A stretch of DNA of 64,000 bases, taken from Desulfuromonadales bacterium. GTDB lineage: Bacteria > Desulfobacterota > Desulfuromonadia > Desulfuromonadales > Geopsychrobacteraceae. A model generated the notes under the pieces. The model was not told the origin of the DNA. It worked only from the letters and a program-made list of their open reading frames with translations, and did no database searches. Every line of letters starts with the position of its first letter. The stretch's first letter is position 1. Location: assembly GCA_016931615.1 (NCBI GenBank), contig JAFGEL010000065.1, positions 61,718 to 125,717 of the forward strand. The letters are read 5' to 3'. The position numbers and the translations under genes were made by a program. Shown piece by piece: positions 8,826 through 18,287 of this stretch.

Positions 8826-10595
8826 TCAGATGAGGGAAATATTTCGTTCGATCATTGATGGAAAATCTTGAGATGAAACGGCTGGGCTGAACAAAAAACC
8901 CTGTCCGTAATCACATCCCATCTCCTGCAATAGAACCAGTTGTTCCCGCTCTTCGATCCCCTCGGCAATGACTTGCATCTCCATGCTGTGAGCCATAGCG
9001 ATAATGGCTTTGACGATGGACGCATCCTGGGAGCTGGTGAGAATGTCTTTGATAAAGAAACGGTCAATTTTCACAATGTCGATCGGAAAAGTTTTCAGAT
9101 AAACCATGGATGAGTATCCGGTCCCGAAATCATCGATCGATATGGACATGTTCATCTCTTTGATCTGACGCAGAATATCGAGGGTTTCGTCGTTCTGTTG
9201 AGCCAGAACTGATTCAGTCAGTTCCAGTTCGAGAAAATCAGGGCTCAAGTTGAATTCCGCCAAAGTTCTGGTGATCTTTTCCGGGATATTTTGCTGAACA
9301 AAATGTTTGCTTGAAATGTTAATGGCGATCCTTTTGGGAGGAAGCTTAAGCTCTTTCCAGTCCAGCTGTTGTTTACAGCTTGTGCGGATGACCCAGTCGG
9401 TAAAGGGAATGATCAATCCCAATTCTTCGATAGCGGGAATAAATTCGCTCGGAGGGATTGTTCCCCGTTGCTGGTGCTGCCAGCGTGTCAGTGCCTCAGC
9501 TCCGATGATGGACCCGTCTTTAAGGTTGACTTGAGGTTGGTAATAAAGTTCAAACTCTTCGCCCTGTACAGCTTTACGGACATCATTTTCAAAATCGAGC
9601 CTTTGTCGAGCCTTGATGTTGAGGGTTTTTTTATAGAACTGAAAATTGTTTTTTCCGCTCTCTTTAGCATGATACATGGCCAGGTCGGCGTGTTTCATCA
9701 ATTCTTCAACTTCGGTTCCATCCAGCGGGAAAACACTGATTCCGATGCTGGCTGAGATGAAAATCTCGGTTCCGTCCAGGTTGAAAGGTTCAGCCAGGAT
9801 CTGATTGATTCTTTGTGCGACTCGGCCGGCGAATTCAGCATTTTTCAACCGCGGCAACATTACAGTGAATTCATCTCCGCCAAGGCGTGAAATATAGTGT
9901 TTCGCCTTTCTTTTGTTCAAGCGGCTGAAGGCATCACTGTCGCGAATGCACGAGCTGACCCGGTCGGCGACATGTTTGAGCAGATAATCACCGATATGAT
10001 GACCAAGCGTGTCGTTGATGGTTTTGAAGCGATCCAGATCCATGAACAGGATCCCCAGCATCGATTCTTCCTTGGCCGCTTCAGCAATAGCGATCTCCAG
10101 CGTATCTTTGAACAGGGTGCGATTGGCCAGTCCGGTCAGATGATCGAAGAATGCGAGTTCCCGGATCTGTTTCTGCTTGTCTATAACATCGTAAAAAGCT
10201 TCACTGGCTCGCAGCATGTACTTGACGCGGTAGTTCAGTACGGCCCAGTTGATCGGTTTGGTAATGAAGTCGGTCGCTCCTGAATCGAATGCCTTGTGAA
10301 TGGCCTCGATATCATCCAGCCCGGTGACCATCAGGATTGGAGCGTTTTCTCCACCCTTCAGTTTGCGGATGGCACGACAGGTGTCAAAGCCGTCCAGCTT
10401 CGGCATCATGACGTCAAGCAGTACGGCGTCCGGTACGATATTCTCAAATTCTTTCAAGGCGATCAGGCCATTTTCCGCCTCAGCTATGCGAAAGCCGATT
10501 TTTTCAAGGCTGGCACGCATCAAAAGTCTTGATGGCAGGTCATCATCGACAATGAGAATCAATGGCGCATTAGGATTTTTATCGGTCATATTCAT
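8826..10595 (-). CDS. response regulator with GGDEF and EAL domains
   Basis: REC (LILIVDDD, VLLDVMMP, TKP), SRLGGDEF, EALTRW, DDFGTGYSSM, AEGIE. Confidence 0.92.
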   Translation of the reverse strand: MNMTDKNPNAPLILIVDDDLPSRLLMRASLEKIGFRIAEAENGLIALKEFENIVPDAVLLDVMMPKLDGFDTCRAIRKLKGGENAPILMVTGLDDIEAIHKAFDSGATDFITKPINWAVLNYRVKYMLRASEAFYDVIDKQKQIRELAFFDHLTGLANRTLFKDTLEIAIAEAAKEESMLGILFMDLDRFKTINDTLGHHIGDYLLKHVADRVSSCIRDSDAFSRLNKRKAKHYISRLGGDEFTVMLPRLKNAEFAGRVAQRINQILAEPFNLDGTEIFISASIGISVFPLDGTEVEELMKHADLAMYHAKESGKNNFQFYKKTLNIKARQRLDFENDVRKAVQGEEFELYYQPQVNLKDGSIIGAEALTRWQHQQRGTIPPSEFIPAIEELGLIIPFTDWVIRTSCKQQLDWKELKLPPKRIAINISSKHFVQQNIPEKITRTLAEFNLSPDFLELELTESVLAQQNDETLDILRQIKEMNMSISIDDFGTGYSSMVYLKTFPIDIVKIDRFFIKDILTSSQDASIVKAIIAMAHSMEMQVIAEGIEEREQLVLLQEMGCDYGQGFLFSPAVSSQDFPSMIERNISLI

Positions 10596-11170
10596 ATATT
10601 GATGTCCTGTTTCAGCTCATGGGCGACAAGTTCATAGACATGGCGGATACGGCTGACGATTTCCGTCGTTCCCATGAGAGAATTGTGTCGGGCTTTCTCT
10701 TCCAGGTCTTTGCATAATGCGGACAGCTGCATGGCCCCCAGGTTGGCACTGCTCGATTTGAGGTTATGGGCGATGTTGCGTAGGGTTACGGCGTCTTGTG
10801 TGTCCAAGGCTCGCTGGAGTTTGGTTAATTGTTCAGGGGTGTTTTCAAGATATAAGTTGACGATGCGCGCCAGAATATCCGGGTTGCCTTCGCTCTGCAA
10901 ATTGCGGATCGCTTCCAGGGCCGTTCGGTTGATCATCCCTTTTGGGGTCTCCTCATCATGGTCCGTCTGGGTGGTTTTCGCTGGGTTGCCGCTGCCGGTT
11001 TGTCGCTGTTGTAAAGTTTTGGGGAGCCATTGTTCAAGAACACGGGCAATCCGTTCCTGCCCAAACGGCTTGCTGACATAATCATCCATTCCGGCGGCCA
11101 GGCAATCCTCCCGATCCCCTTTCATGGCGTTGGCCGTCATGGCAATAACCGGAACAGATCTCCGCGACAA
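10592..11170 (-). pseudogene. truncated REC (C-terminal third) plus HPt domain; probable remnant of a hybrid histidine kinase
   Basis: Starts at REC beta-4 (PVIAMTANAMKGDREDCLAAGMDDYVSKPF); HPt motif AHNLKSSSANLGA; in-frame stop just upstream at 11180-11182; no kinase or REC N-terminus upstream. Confidence 0.7.
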
Positions 11171-11201
11171 TGAACCGGGTCATGAAAAGATTTAAACCCG
11201 C

Positions 11202-11993
11202 TTAAACAGCTCCCCTTTTCTTCAACTCCCGATCGATCAGACGTTTTCTGGTCGGCAGCGTTTTAAACGTCAATTGAAGCTGCTTCAGCAGAGGAAGATT
11301 CAACTGCGGTAGCCATAAAGTCAGCCATATTTCAGGTGTGCGGGGGTTTTTAAGCACGGCCATTCTGATGTTGCTTCTTTGCTTCCAACGGTTGTGGCGG
11401 GCAATCATGGAGATGGTTTCCCCGTTAGCCGTCGAACCCCTGAGAAACTGAAAAACCGCTGCTTCCTTCAGATGTGGGCTGCTCAGACAGGCCTCACAAA
11501 TCTGTGGATGTCCTTCTTTGAGAAGTTCTCCAACGATGGTGGCTGTACCGCGCCGGGCCAGGGTGATCTTATTACCCAGGGGGGTGGTCGCCAGGCGCTG
11601 AAGTATAGCGCGTTCAGCGGCAAGTTTCTGATCAGGAGTCGAACCGGGAAGGATACACAGGTCGAGAAGTTCAAACAGTCTCAGGTGAGGAAGCAGGCTG
11701 CGAATCAGCGGACCCGGTGTCGCCGGATTTTTAACGATAGCCAGCTGCAGGCGGTGGGTTAGAAGTGGTCTCTTGAGACGGTAAATGTGGCTCAGTAGCT
11801 CTTCCGACAAATCTCTGCGTTTCAGCAGTGTCAGCAGATGATCTTCGCCGAAAAAGGGGTTTTTGAGCACGACCTTAAGGACGCCCATATCCTGATCGAG
11901 CAGCAGCTGAAAAAGCTCTTCAACGCCTGCACTGAGAGCGCGTCGATATTTCTGTGTCGTTTGCTGGTCAAGGTTGTCGGCCGCAGAGTCCAT
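11202..11993 (-). CDS. HEAT/ARM-like repeat protein, function unknown
   Basis: Helical repeats with recurring (A/V)(V/I)(L/V)KNP: VVLKNPFF, AIVKNPATP, AVLKNPRTP. Confidence 0.55.
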   Translation of the reverse strand: MDSAADNLDQQTTQKYRRALSAGVEELFQLLLDQDMGVLKVVLKNPFFGEDHLLTLLKRRDLSEELLSHIYRLKRPLLTHRLQLAIVKNPATPGPLIRSLLPHLRLFELLDLCILPGSTPDQKLAAERAILQRLATTPLGNKITLARRGTATIVGELLKEGHPQICEACLSSPHLKEAAVFQFLRGSTANGETISMIARHNRWKQRSNIRMAVLKNPRTPEIWLTLWLPQLNLPLLKQLQLTFKTLPTRKRLIDRELKKRGAV

Positions 11994-12000
11994 GAGCTGA

Positions 12001-13197
12001 TCAGGAACTGAGAATCTTATTTTTCAGTATCAGTAGTTTGAAGGCCATTTCTGCTTTACCGACAATATATTGAATTTCAGCGAAGTACTGTTCCAGTTTT
12101 TCCAGTGGTCCTTGAACATAAAGAATGCTGACCAGGCGATCCCGGACCCTCAGTGGGACGGTCAGGCAATTTTGTGGAGGAGAGGTTTTGAAAAAATCCA
12201 GAATTTTGCGGTTTTGATCAGACTCTCTCACTGGGCCGAGATAATAAGGCCCTTGGGATGCAACCAGTCTGAAGATCGAATCTTCCGCCAGCGGGACGGA
12301 GAGATGATCAAATTCCTGCCGGGGATGGGAGCCTGCCGCCAGCCACCCGGAGACCATGTCGCCGCGAACCATGAATAATCCACAATGAGGGAAATTCACT
12401 TCAAAATAACGGATAATTGCAGATGCGATGTCATCACGTTGCTGGGCTTCCGCGAGCAGGTGAAGGATATCGATTTCTGGTTCTTTGCCGGAAGAGGGTG
12501 CAGCGACATAGGTGTCTTCGATTTGTTCCTCCGGACCGAGTTCGACATCCCCGAGTAAGGGCCAGGCTGTTTCATCGTCAATCTTGGCCTGATCGGTATT
12601 TTCAGCTGTGGCGACAGCTGCAGGCTGTACGGTAGCCCCGGGTTCCTCCGCGGTTTTTTCGGGTGCTTTTTTTTGCGCGGCGAGATTACGTCGGTTCAGC
12701 TGTACGGCGAGGGTTTCGTACCGGGGTGACAGCAGCATGCCGTAATGTTTTTTCAGGGCCATCATCAGGCGGATTTCCGGGATGGCAAGGGGGACGATGA
12801 TATGATTGAGCTGGAACGCGAGGTCATCGAGAATTTTCAGGTTGGCCACATCGTTGATGGCAACGTAGAGCTTCTTGCCTTCCTCATGGTAAGGAACGAT
12901 CTGATGTTTGAGGGCCACTTTGTCGGGGATCAGATTGAGGACAGCACCGGGAACGTTCATCAGCAGCTCCGGCTTGATATAATGAAGACGCAGCTGCTGG
13001 CTGAGAATTCGGGCCATCTGGTCCTCTTCGATCAGGCCGAGTTCAATCAGGCTGGTACCCAGCTTACCACCATAAATGCACTGATATTCAATCGCCTCAT
13101 CAAGCTGATGGGCATCGATGATTCCTTCGGCAAGAAGACATTCGCCCAGACGCCGTCGGGGAGCTCCGGATCTGTTCTGATGCTCTGGTAAATTCAC
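12001..13197 (-). CDS. MshEN (GspE N-terminal)-domain protein with GAF-like C-terminus, no ATPase domain
   Basis: Tandem RLGxxLxxxGxIxxxxLxxAIxxQ motif (RLGECLLAEGIIDAHQLDEAIEYQ / KLGTSLIELGLIEEDQMARILSQQ); no Walker motifs. Confidence 0.75.
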   Translation of the reverse strand: MNLPEHQNRSGAPRRRLGECLLAEGIIDAHQLDEAIEYQCIYGGKLGTSLIELGLIEEDQMARILSQQLRLHYIKPELLMNVPGAVLNLIPDKVALKHQIVPYHEEGKKLYVAINDVANLKILDDLAFQLNHIIVPLAIPEIRLMMALKKHYGMLLSPRYETLAVQLNRRNLAAQKKAPEKTAEEPGATVQPAAVATAENTDQAKIDDETAWPLLGDVELGPEEQIEDTYVAAPSSGKEPEIDILHLLAEAQQRDDIASAIIRYFEVNFPHCGLFMVRGDMVSGWLAAGSHPRQEFDHLSVPLAEDSIFRLVASQGPYYLGPVRESDQNRKILDFFKTSPPQNCLTVPLRVRDRLVSILYVQGPLEKLEQYFAEIQYIVGKAEMAFKLLILKNKILSS

Positions 13198-13364
13198 ATC
13201 ACCCTCCTGTGAAAATGAATTTTAGCAAATATTTTTTATAAAAGGGAAAAACTTTCCGAACTCACCTCTGGACAGGCCTTTTTTGAGTCGGTAAAGTAAC
13301 CTGCTTGGAACTTTTTATCGAACAGGACGAACTTATACACAGTTTTTAAGGATAATGACCAATC

Positions 13365-14288
13365 ATGACTTTCTCTGAACAACCTCTGCTGATTTTTGAC
13401 GGAGCCTGCGGAACCAATCTGCAGCTTGTCGATATCGGTGAAAAAGACTGGGATGGCTGCGAAGGCTGTAATGAAATTCTCAACCTGACGGCGCCCCGGT
13501 ATATCGTTGATCTGCATCGTTCGATGCTTGAGGCCGGGGCAATGGTGCTTGAAACCGATACGTTCGGCGCTTCACGGATTGTCCTGGCTGAGTATGGTCT
13601 TGAGGACCGGGTCCAGGAAATCAACCGCCGGGCCGTTGCCAATGCCCGTCAAGCGATCGGGGATCTGCCCGATAAATATGTTGCCGGATCGGTGGGACCC
13701 GGAACCAAACTGCCTTCACTCGGGCATATCGAAGTGAGGGCGCTCGCGGCGGCAACTCGTGAACAGGTTGAAGCCCTCGTCGATGCCGGTGTTGATTGTC
13801 TGATGATCGAGACCTGTCAGGACCTGCTGCAAGTCAAGACCGCCCTGGTTGCCGCCTTTGACGTGCTGAACAGCGCGAAACTTGACTTGCCGGTCATGGT
13901 TTCCGTGACCATAGAGCAGCAGGGGACAATGCTGGTTGGATCGGATATCGCCGCGATTGTCGCAACCCTTGAACCTTACCCGCTGTTTTCCCTCGGGTTG
14001 AATTGCGCGACCGGGCCGCAGGACATGATGTCGCATGTGCAGTATCTCAGTCAGAACTGGCCACGGCGTATCTCCGTGATTCCGAACCAGGGCCTGCCCG
14101 AAGTTGTGGCTGGTCAAACGCATTATCCGTTGAGTCCCGAAGATTATGCCGAGCAGATGTACGGATTTGTCGTGAACCAGGGCGTCAGTATCGTCGGGGG
14201 GTGCTGCGGGACCAGTCCGAAGCATATCAGGGCTCTGGTGCAGCGTCTTGCAGGGGTTGAAGTGAAAAAGCGGGAGGTGTCGGCATGA
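13365..14288 (+). CDS. homocysteine S-methyltransferase domain protein (N-terminal MetH module)
   Basis: FDGACGTNLQ, LGLNCATGPQDM, Zn-ligand VGGCCGTSPKHIRAL. Confidence 0.88.
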   Translation: MTFSEQPLLIFDGACGTNLQLVDIGEKDWDGCEGCNEILNLTAPRYIVDLHRSMLEAGAMVLETDTFGASRIVLAEYGLEDRVQEINRRAVANARQAIGDLPDKYVAGSVGPGTKLPSLGHIEVRALAAATREQVEALVDAGVDCLMIETCQDLLQVKTALVAAFDVLNSAKLDLPVMVSVTIEQQGTMLVGSDIAAIVATLEPYPLFSLGLNCATGPQDMMSHVQYLSQNWPRRISVIPNQGLPEVVAGQTHYPLSPEDYAEQMYGFVVNQGVSIVGGCCGTSPKHIRALVQRLAGVEVKKREVSA

Positions 14289-16714
14289 AACCATCCGTCG
14301 CCAGTTTGTATCAGTCGGTCGAGCTCAACCAGGAAATTCCCCCGCTGCTGATCGGAGAACGCTGCAACCCCAACGGCTCCAGAGCTTTTCGTGAAGCCCT
14401 GTTGGCGGAGGACTGGGATGCCTGCCTGAAGATTGCTCTTGACCAGGAAGCACGCGGTGCCCAGGTTCTCGATTTATGTGTTGCCTATGCCGGGCGCGAT
14501 GAAGTCACGGATATGGTGCAATTAACCAAGCTTTTCGCCGGATCCTGCAAGGCGCCGTTGGTTTTTGATTCGACCAGTCCTGAGACTCTGGAGCAAGTTC
14601 TGCCGCTTTATCCGGGCCGCGCCATCATCAATTCGATCAACCTGGAGGACGGCGGAGCGAACCTGGAACGGATCTGCAAACTGGCCAAGACCTACGGCGC
14701 TGCAGTGATCGCCCTGACCATCAATCTCGAGGGAATGGCTTTGACCTGCGACAAAAAGGTCGCCGTGGCCAAAGATATTTATGCTCTGGCTGTCGATACT
14801 TACGGTTTGCGGCCGCAGGACCTGCTGTTTGATTTGCTGACTTTTACCGTCGGATCAGGCGATGAAACCATGCGTGACGCCGCGGTAGAGACCCTGAACG
14901 CAATCAAGCGGGTCAAACAGGAATTGCCGGACGTTGGGTTTACGCTGGGGATCAGTAATATCAGTTTCGGTCTGCGCCCTGCCGCGCGCAAAGTTCTGAA
15001 TTCGGTTTTTTTGCATCAGGCTGTCGAGGCCGGGTTAAACACGGCAATCGTCGATGCCGCCAAAGTGCTCCCCTACGCCAATATCAGCGAAGAGGATCGT
15101 GAGGTCTGTCAGGACCTGCTCCTGAATCGCAGCCCTGAAGCGCTGATGATTTTTATCGACCACTTCGAACAAGCAGCTGAGACCACAGATGAACAGGACG
15201 AAGCTGGAATTCTGGCTGAAGAAGCTCTGCGTCACAAGGTTTTGAAAGGTGACAAGGAAGGTCTGGATGATCTGCTGAGCGGCCTGCGCGGCCGCTGGCA
15301 GCCGCTGGATATCATCAACAACCTGTTGGTTCCCGCCATGCGCGAAGTCGGAGACCTGTTCGGGCGCGGTGAGCTGCTGCTGCCTTTCGTTCTGCAGTCT
15401 GCGGAAGTGATGAAACAGAGTGTGGCGTTGCTTGAGCCGTATATGGAAAAACTCTCCGATGAGGGGCGCACGTCAATTCTTCTGGCGACGGTTGCCGGCG
15501 ATGTCCATGATATCGGCAAAAATCTTGTCGACATCATTCTCAGCAATAACGGCTACAAGGTTCATAATATCGGGATCAAGGTTCCGGCTGAAGAAATCAT
15601 TGCTCAGGCCAGGGCCCTGAAGGTTGATGTTGTCGGCCTCTCGGGATTGCTGGTCAAATCGGCCCTGCTGATGAAGGAAAATCTGGCGCAATTTCAGGCG
15701 GCGGGTTTGACCCAACCGGTTCTTCTGGGGGGCGCAGCGCTGACGAAAAAATTTGTCGCTCAGGACTGTGTTCCCAATTATGCCCGTCCGGTGGTTTATT
15801 GTACCGATGCCTTTGCCGGTTTAAAGGCTATCCGCGAATTTGAAGCGGGAAACCTGCAGTCATCGACATGGGAAGAAAAGTCTGTCTCCCCTAATAAGCC
15901 GGGCCCGCAGCAGGACGTTCTTGATCGCTCCCATCCGGTTCCGAAGGTCCCTTTTGTCGGGCGACGACTGGTTGCTGATGTCGATGCGGAAAAGCTTTTT
16001 GCCTACCTCAATGAAGCGGCGTTGTTCCGCGGGCGCTGGGGCTACAGGCGTGGAAAGATGGCCAAAGAGGACTACGATCGTTTAAATCAGGAGACCGTTC
16101 TTCCCCTGTTTAAGCGACTCAAAGAGCAGGCTCTGAACGAAGGCTGGTTGAAGCCTCAAGTGGTTTACGGTTATTTTGATTGCCATAGCCGGGGTGAAGA
16201 CCTGGTGGTTCATTCCGACAGCGAAGACAAAGTGTTCAGCTTCCCCCGCCAGTCCGCTTCTCCCGGGCTGTGTATTGCCGATTATTTCCGTTCCGCTGAT
16301 GAAGGTGGTGATAAAGTCGGCTTTTTTGTCGTGACGATCGGCGATCAACTGGCGCGGATCACTCATGAGCTTTACGCCTCGGACAGTTATCATGATTACC
16401 TGATGCTCCATGGCCTGGGTGTTGAGCTGACCGATGCTCTGGCTGAATACTGGCATGAGCAGATGCGGATTGAAATGGGGATCCAGCAGGAACGGGGCGA
16501 TATGGCGGCTTATGTGGCCCAGGGCTATCAGGGTTCGCGCTACGGCTTTGGTTATCCTGCGTGTCCTGACCTCGAAGCCCATGTGCCGATTTTTGCCCTC
16601 TTGCGTCCTGAGGATATTCAGGTAAGCTTGACGGAGTCCTACGAAATGGTCCCTGAAATGACGACCTCGGCCATTGTTGCTCATCATCCTCAGGCCAAAT
16701 ATTTTGCGGTCTGA
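14285..16714 (+). CDS. metH: methionine synthase: pterin-binding, B12-binding and AdoMet-activation domains
   Basis: GERCNPNGSRAFR pterin domain; B12 motif VAGDVHDIGKNLVDIIL; activation domain with HAKYFAV-like C-terminus; ATGA overlap with upstream gene. Confidence 0.9.
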   Translation: MKPSVASLYQSVELNQEIPPLLIGERCNPNGSRAFREALLAEDWDACLKIALDQEARGAQVLDLCVAYAGRDEVTDMVQLTKLFAGSCKAPLVFDSTSPETLEQVLPLYPGRAIINSINLEDGGANLERICKLAKTYGAAVIALTINLEGMALTCDKKVAVAKDIYALAVDTYGLRPQDLLFDLLTFTVGSGDETMRDAAVETLNAIKRVKQELPDVGFTLGISNISFGLRPAARKVLNSVFLHQAVEAGLNTAIVDAAKVLPYANISEEDREVCQDLLLNRSPEALMIFIDHFEQAAETTDEQDEAGILAEEALRHKVLKGDKEGLDDLLSGLRGRWQPLDIINNLLVPAMREVGDLFGRGELLLPFVLQSAEVMKQSVALLEPYMEKLSDEGRTSILLATVAGDVHDIGKNLVDIILSNNGYKVHNIGIKVPAEEIIAQARALKVDVVGLSGLLVKSALLMKENLAQFQAAGLTQPVLLGGAALTKKFVAQDCVPNYARPVVYCTDAFAGLKAIREFEAGNLQSSTWEEKSVSPNKPGPQQDVLDRSHPVPKVPFVGRRLVADVDAEKLFAYLNEAALFRGRWGYRRGKMAKEDYDRLNQETVLPLFKRLKEQALNEGWLKPQVVYGYFDCHSRGEDLVVHSDSEDKVFSFPRQSASPGLCIADYFRSADEGGDKVGFFVVTIGDQLARITHELYASDSYHDYLMLHGLGVELTDALAEYWHEQMRIEMGIQQERGDMAAYVAQGYQGSRYGFGYPACPDLEAHVPIFALLRPEDIQVSLTESYEMVPEMTTSAIVAHHPQAKYFAV

Positions 16715-16740
16715 ACTTTCCTTTAAGGGGGGAATACTCG

Positions 16741-16899
16741 ATGCGTTATATCTGTACCTGCTGCGGCTATGTCTATGATCCTGAAAAAGGGGATCCGTTG
16801 AATAATGTCTCCCCGGGAGTCGAATTTGAAGACCTTCCTCAAGGCTGGGTCTGCCCCCTCTGTTATGCCGAAACTGATCAGTTTGATCCTCTGGATTGA
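16741..16899 (+). CDS. rubredoxin (52 aa; absent from the ORF track)
   Basis: MRYICTCCGYVYDPEKGDPLNNVSPGVEFEDLPQGWVCPLCYAETDQFDPLD; two CxxC-type Fe sites. Confidence 0.93.
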   Translation: MRYICTCCGYVYDPEKGDPLNNVSPGVEFEDLPQGWVCPLCYAETDQFDPLD

Positions 16900-16913
16900 C
16901 CAGGCTCACTGTT

Positions 16914-18152
16914 ATGACCGCTTTTGATATTCAAGCTGTGACCACGACCCTGGATAAGATGAAGATGCTTTTCTGGCGTCTCGATCTGTCAAAGCGGTCA
17001 TTTATGAATCTGAATGAATGTAGTGCCGGGGTCCTTGGTCTTGAAAACTACCGCTTTTTTAAAGATCGGGATTATCGCGAGAAAATACTTTTCCCGGATG
17101 ACCGTATTCTGATGGATCGCACCATGGCCAGCATTAAAGAGCGCATGCCGGTCCGCACGGTTTTTCGCGTTCAGTCCGAGAATGCCATTTCATGGTTCAA
17201 GTTGACCGGTTGGCCAACTGCCGACTATCGTTACTACGAGGGGGCCGTTGAGGAAATTACTGAACATGTCGCCTGGCTGAAAAATATTTTCAATCAGCAG
17301 GATAAGCGTTTGTTAAGTATCGACGCTGACTACCCTGTTGCTCTCTTTAATGATCACACCCAGAAACTGTTGAAAGCCAATGATGCTTTTTGTCGGTTAC
17401 TTGAAATCGACACCAAGCACGGTGCGCGTTATCGTCTGGCGGATTTCATTCTTGGCGATATCAAGTTGCCGCAGATTCTTGAGACCCTGTTTATGGAGCG
17501 GCGCCTCAGTCTCGAACTCGTTTTAGCAACGCAGAACCAGGGTAAAGCCAGAGCTTTTTGCCAGTTTGAATACTTTTCTCATGGCGGCGAAGGCTATATC
17601 CGCCTGGCGGTTATTGATCAAACCGTTCAAAAACCTGCGGTCGTTGAGAAAAAGCCGCTTCAGAAAGTGGAGGTGTCGGCCCTTTGTGACGATCTGTCTC
17701 AATGCCAGTCTGTTGAGGCCATGCTTGAGCGCATTTATCAGGAAAGAATTCTTTTTCCCGATATGGATGTCGTGATGTTTTCCGATATTTACGCGCGCAA
17801 GAATAAGGTTATCGTTTATTCGCGTGGCGAGATGGATGAGCCTTTGGAGCCGGGCAGCCAATTCCCTTATGCCGGAACGATTGCGGAAAACATTGAAAAG
17901 GAAAAACTGGAATACCTGATCGTCGATGATACTCAAAGCAGCATCAAAGCCATCGACTGGATGCTTTTTGTTCCCAAAGGACTCTATTCCTACGTGGCAA
18001 AAGCTCTTTATGTGCGTGGCGCGATGAGGACGGTGCTGATTTTGTGTTCCAGAAAAAAACACGCCTTCAGCGAAGATGATATTGCCGATGTGACGGCAAT
18101 AGCCACGGCTTTTCATCAGCAGTTGAAAAAAATCAGGAGAATAAAAACTTAA
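16914..18152 (+). CDS. PAS-like sensory protein, uncharacterised
   Basis: Two PAS-like segments followed by a possible GAF-like region; start chosen at MTAFDIQ. Confidence 0.45.
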   Translation: MTAFDIQAVTTTLDKMKMLFWRLDLSKRSFMNLNECSAGVLGLENYRFFKDRDYREKILFPDDRILMDRTMASIKERMPVRTVFRVQSENAISWFKLTGWPTADYRYYEGAVEEITEHVAWLKNIFNQQDKRLLSIDADYPVALFNDHTQKLLKANDAFCRLLEIDTKHGARYRLADFILGDIKLPQILETLFMERRLSLELVLATQNQGKARAFCQFEYFSHGGEGYIRLAVIDQTVQKPAVVEKKPLQKVEVSALCDDLSQCQSVEAMLERIYQERILFPDMDVVMFSDIYARKNKVIVYSRGEMDEPLEPGSQFPYAGTIAENIEKEKLEYLIVDDTQSSIKAIDWMLFVPKGLYSYVAKALYVRGAMRTVLILCSRKKHAFSEDDIADVTAIATAFHQQLKKIRRIKT

Positions 18153-18187
18153 TCGGAACAACCGTTGATGATGTTTCAATAACCGGG

Positions 18188-18221
18188 TCGCAGATGCCAG
18201 TCTGCGGCCTTTTTTGTTTTT
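18188..18221 (+). terminator. rho-independent terminator
   Basis: CGCAGA-tgccag-TCTGCG stem followed by ggccTTTTTTgTTTTT. Confidence 0.75.
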
Positions 18222-18276
18222 GAAATAGCGTTATATCTAAAATTCCAATTCATAAAGTAACTAAATAGGTTGTTAA

Positions 18277-18287
18277 TGGTTATACCA
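18277..18287. promoter_or_regulatory. candidate FadR-family (GntR) operator
   Basis: TGGTTATACCA matches TNGTNNNACNA; lies upstream of a FadR-type regulator gene. Confidence 0.5.

Noticed and set aside
16082-16909. 275-aa minus-strand ORF
   Set aside because: Antisense to the metH activation domain and rubredoxin; no domain features.
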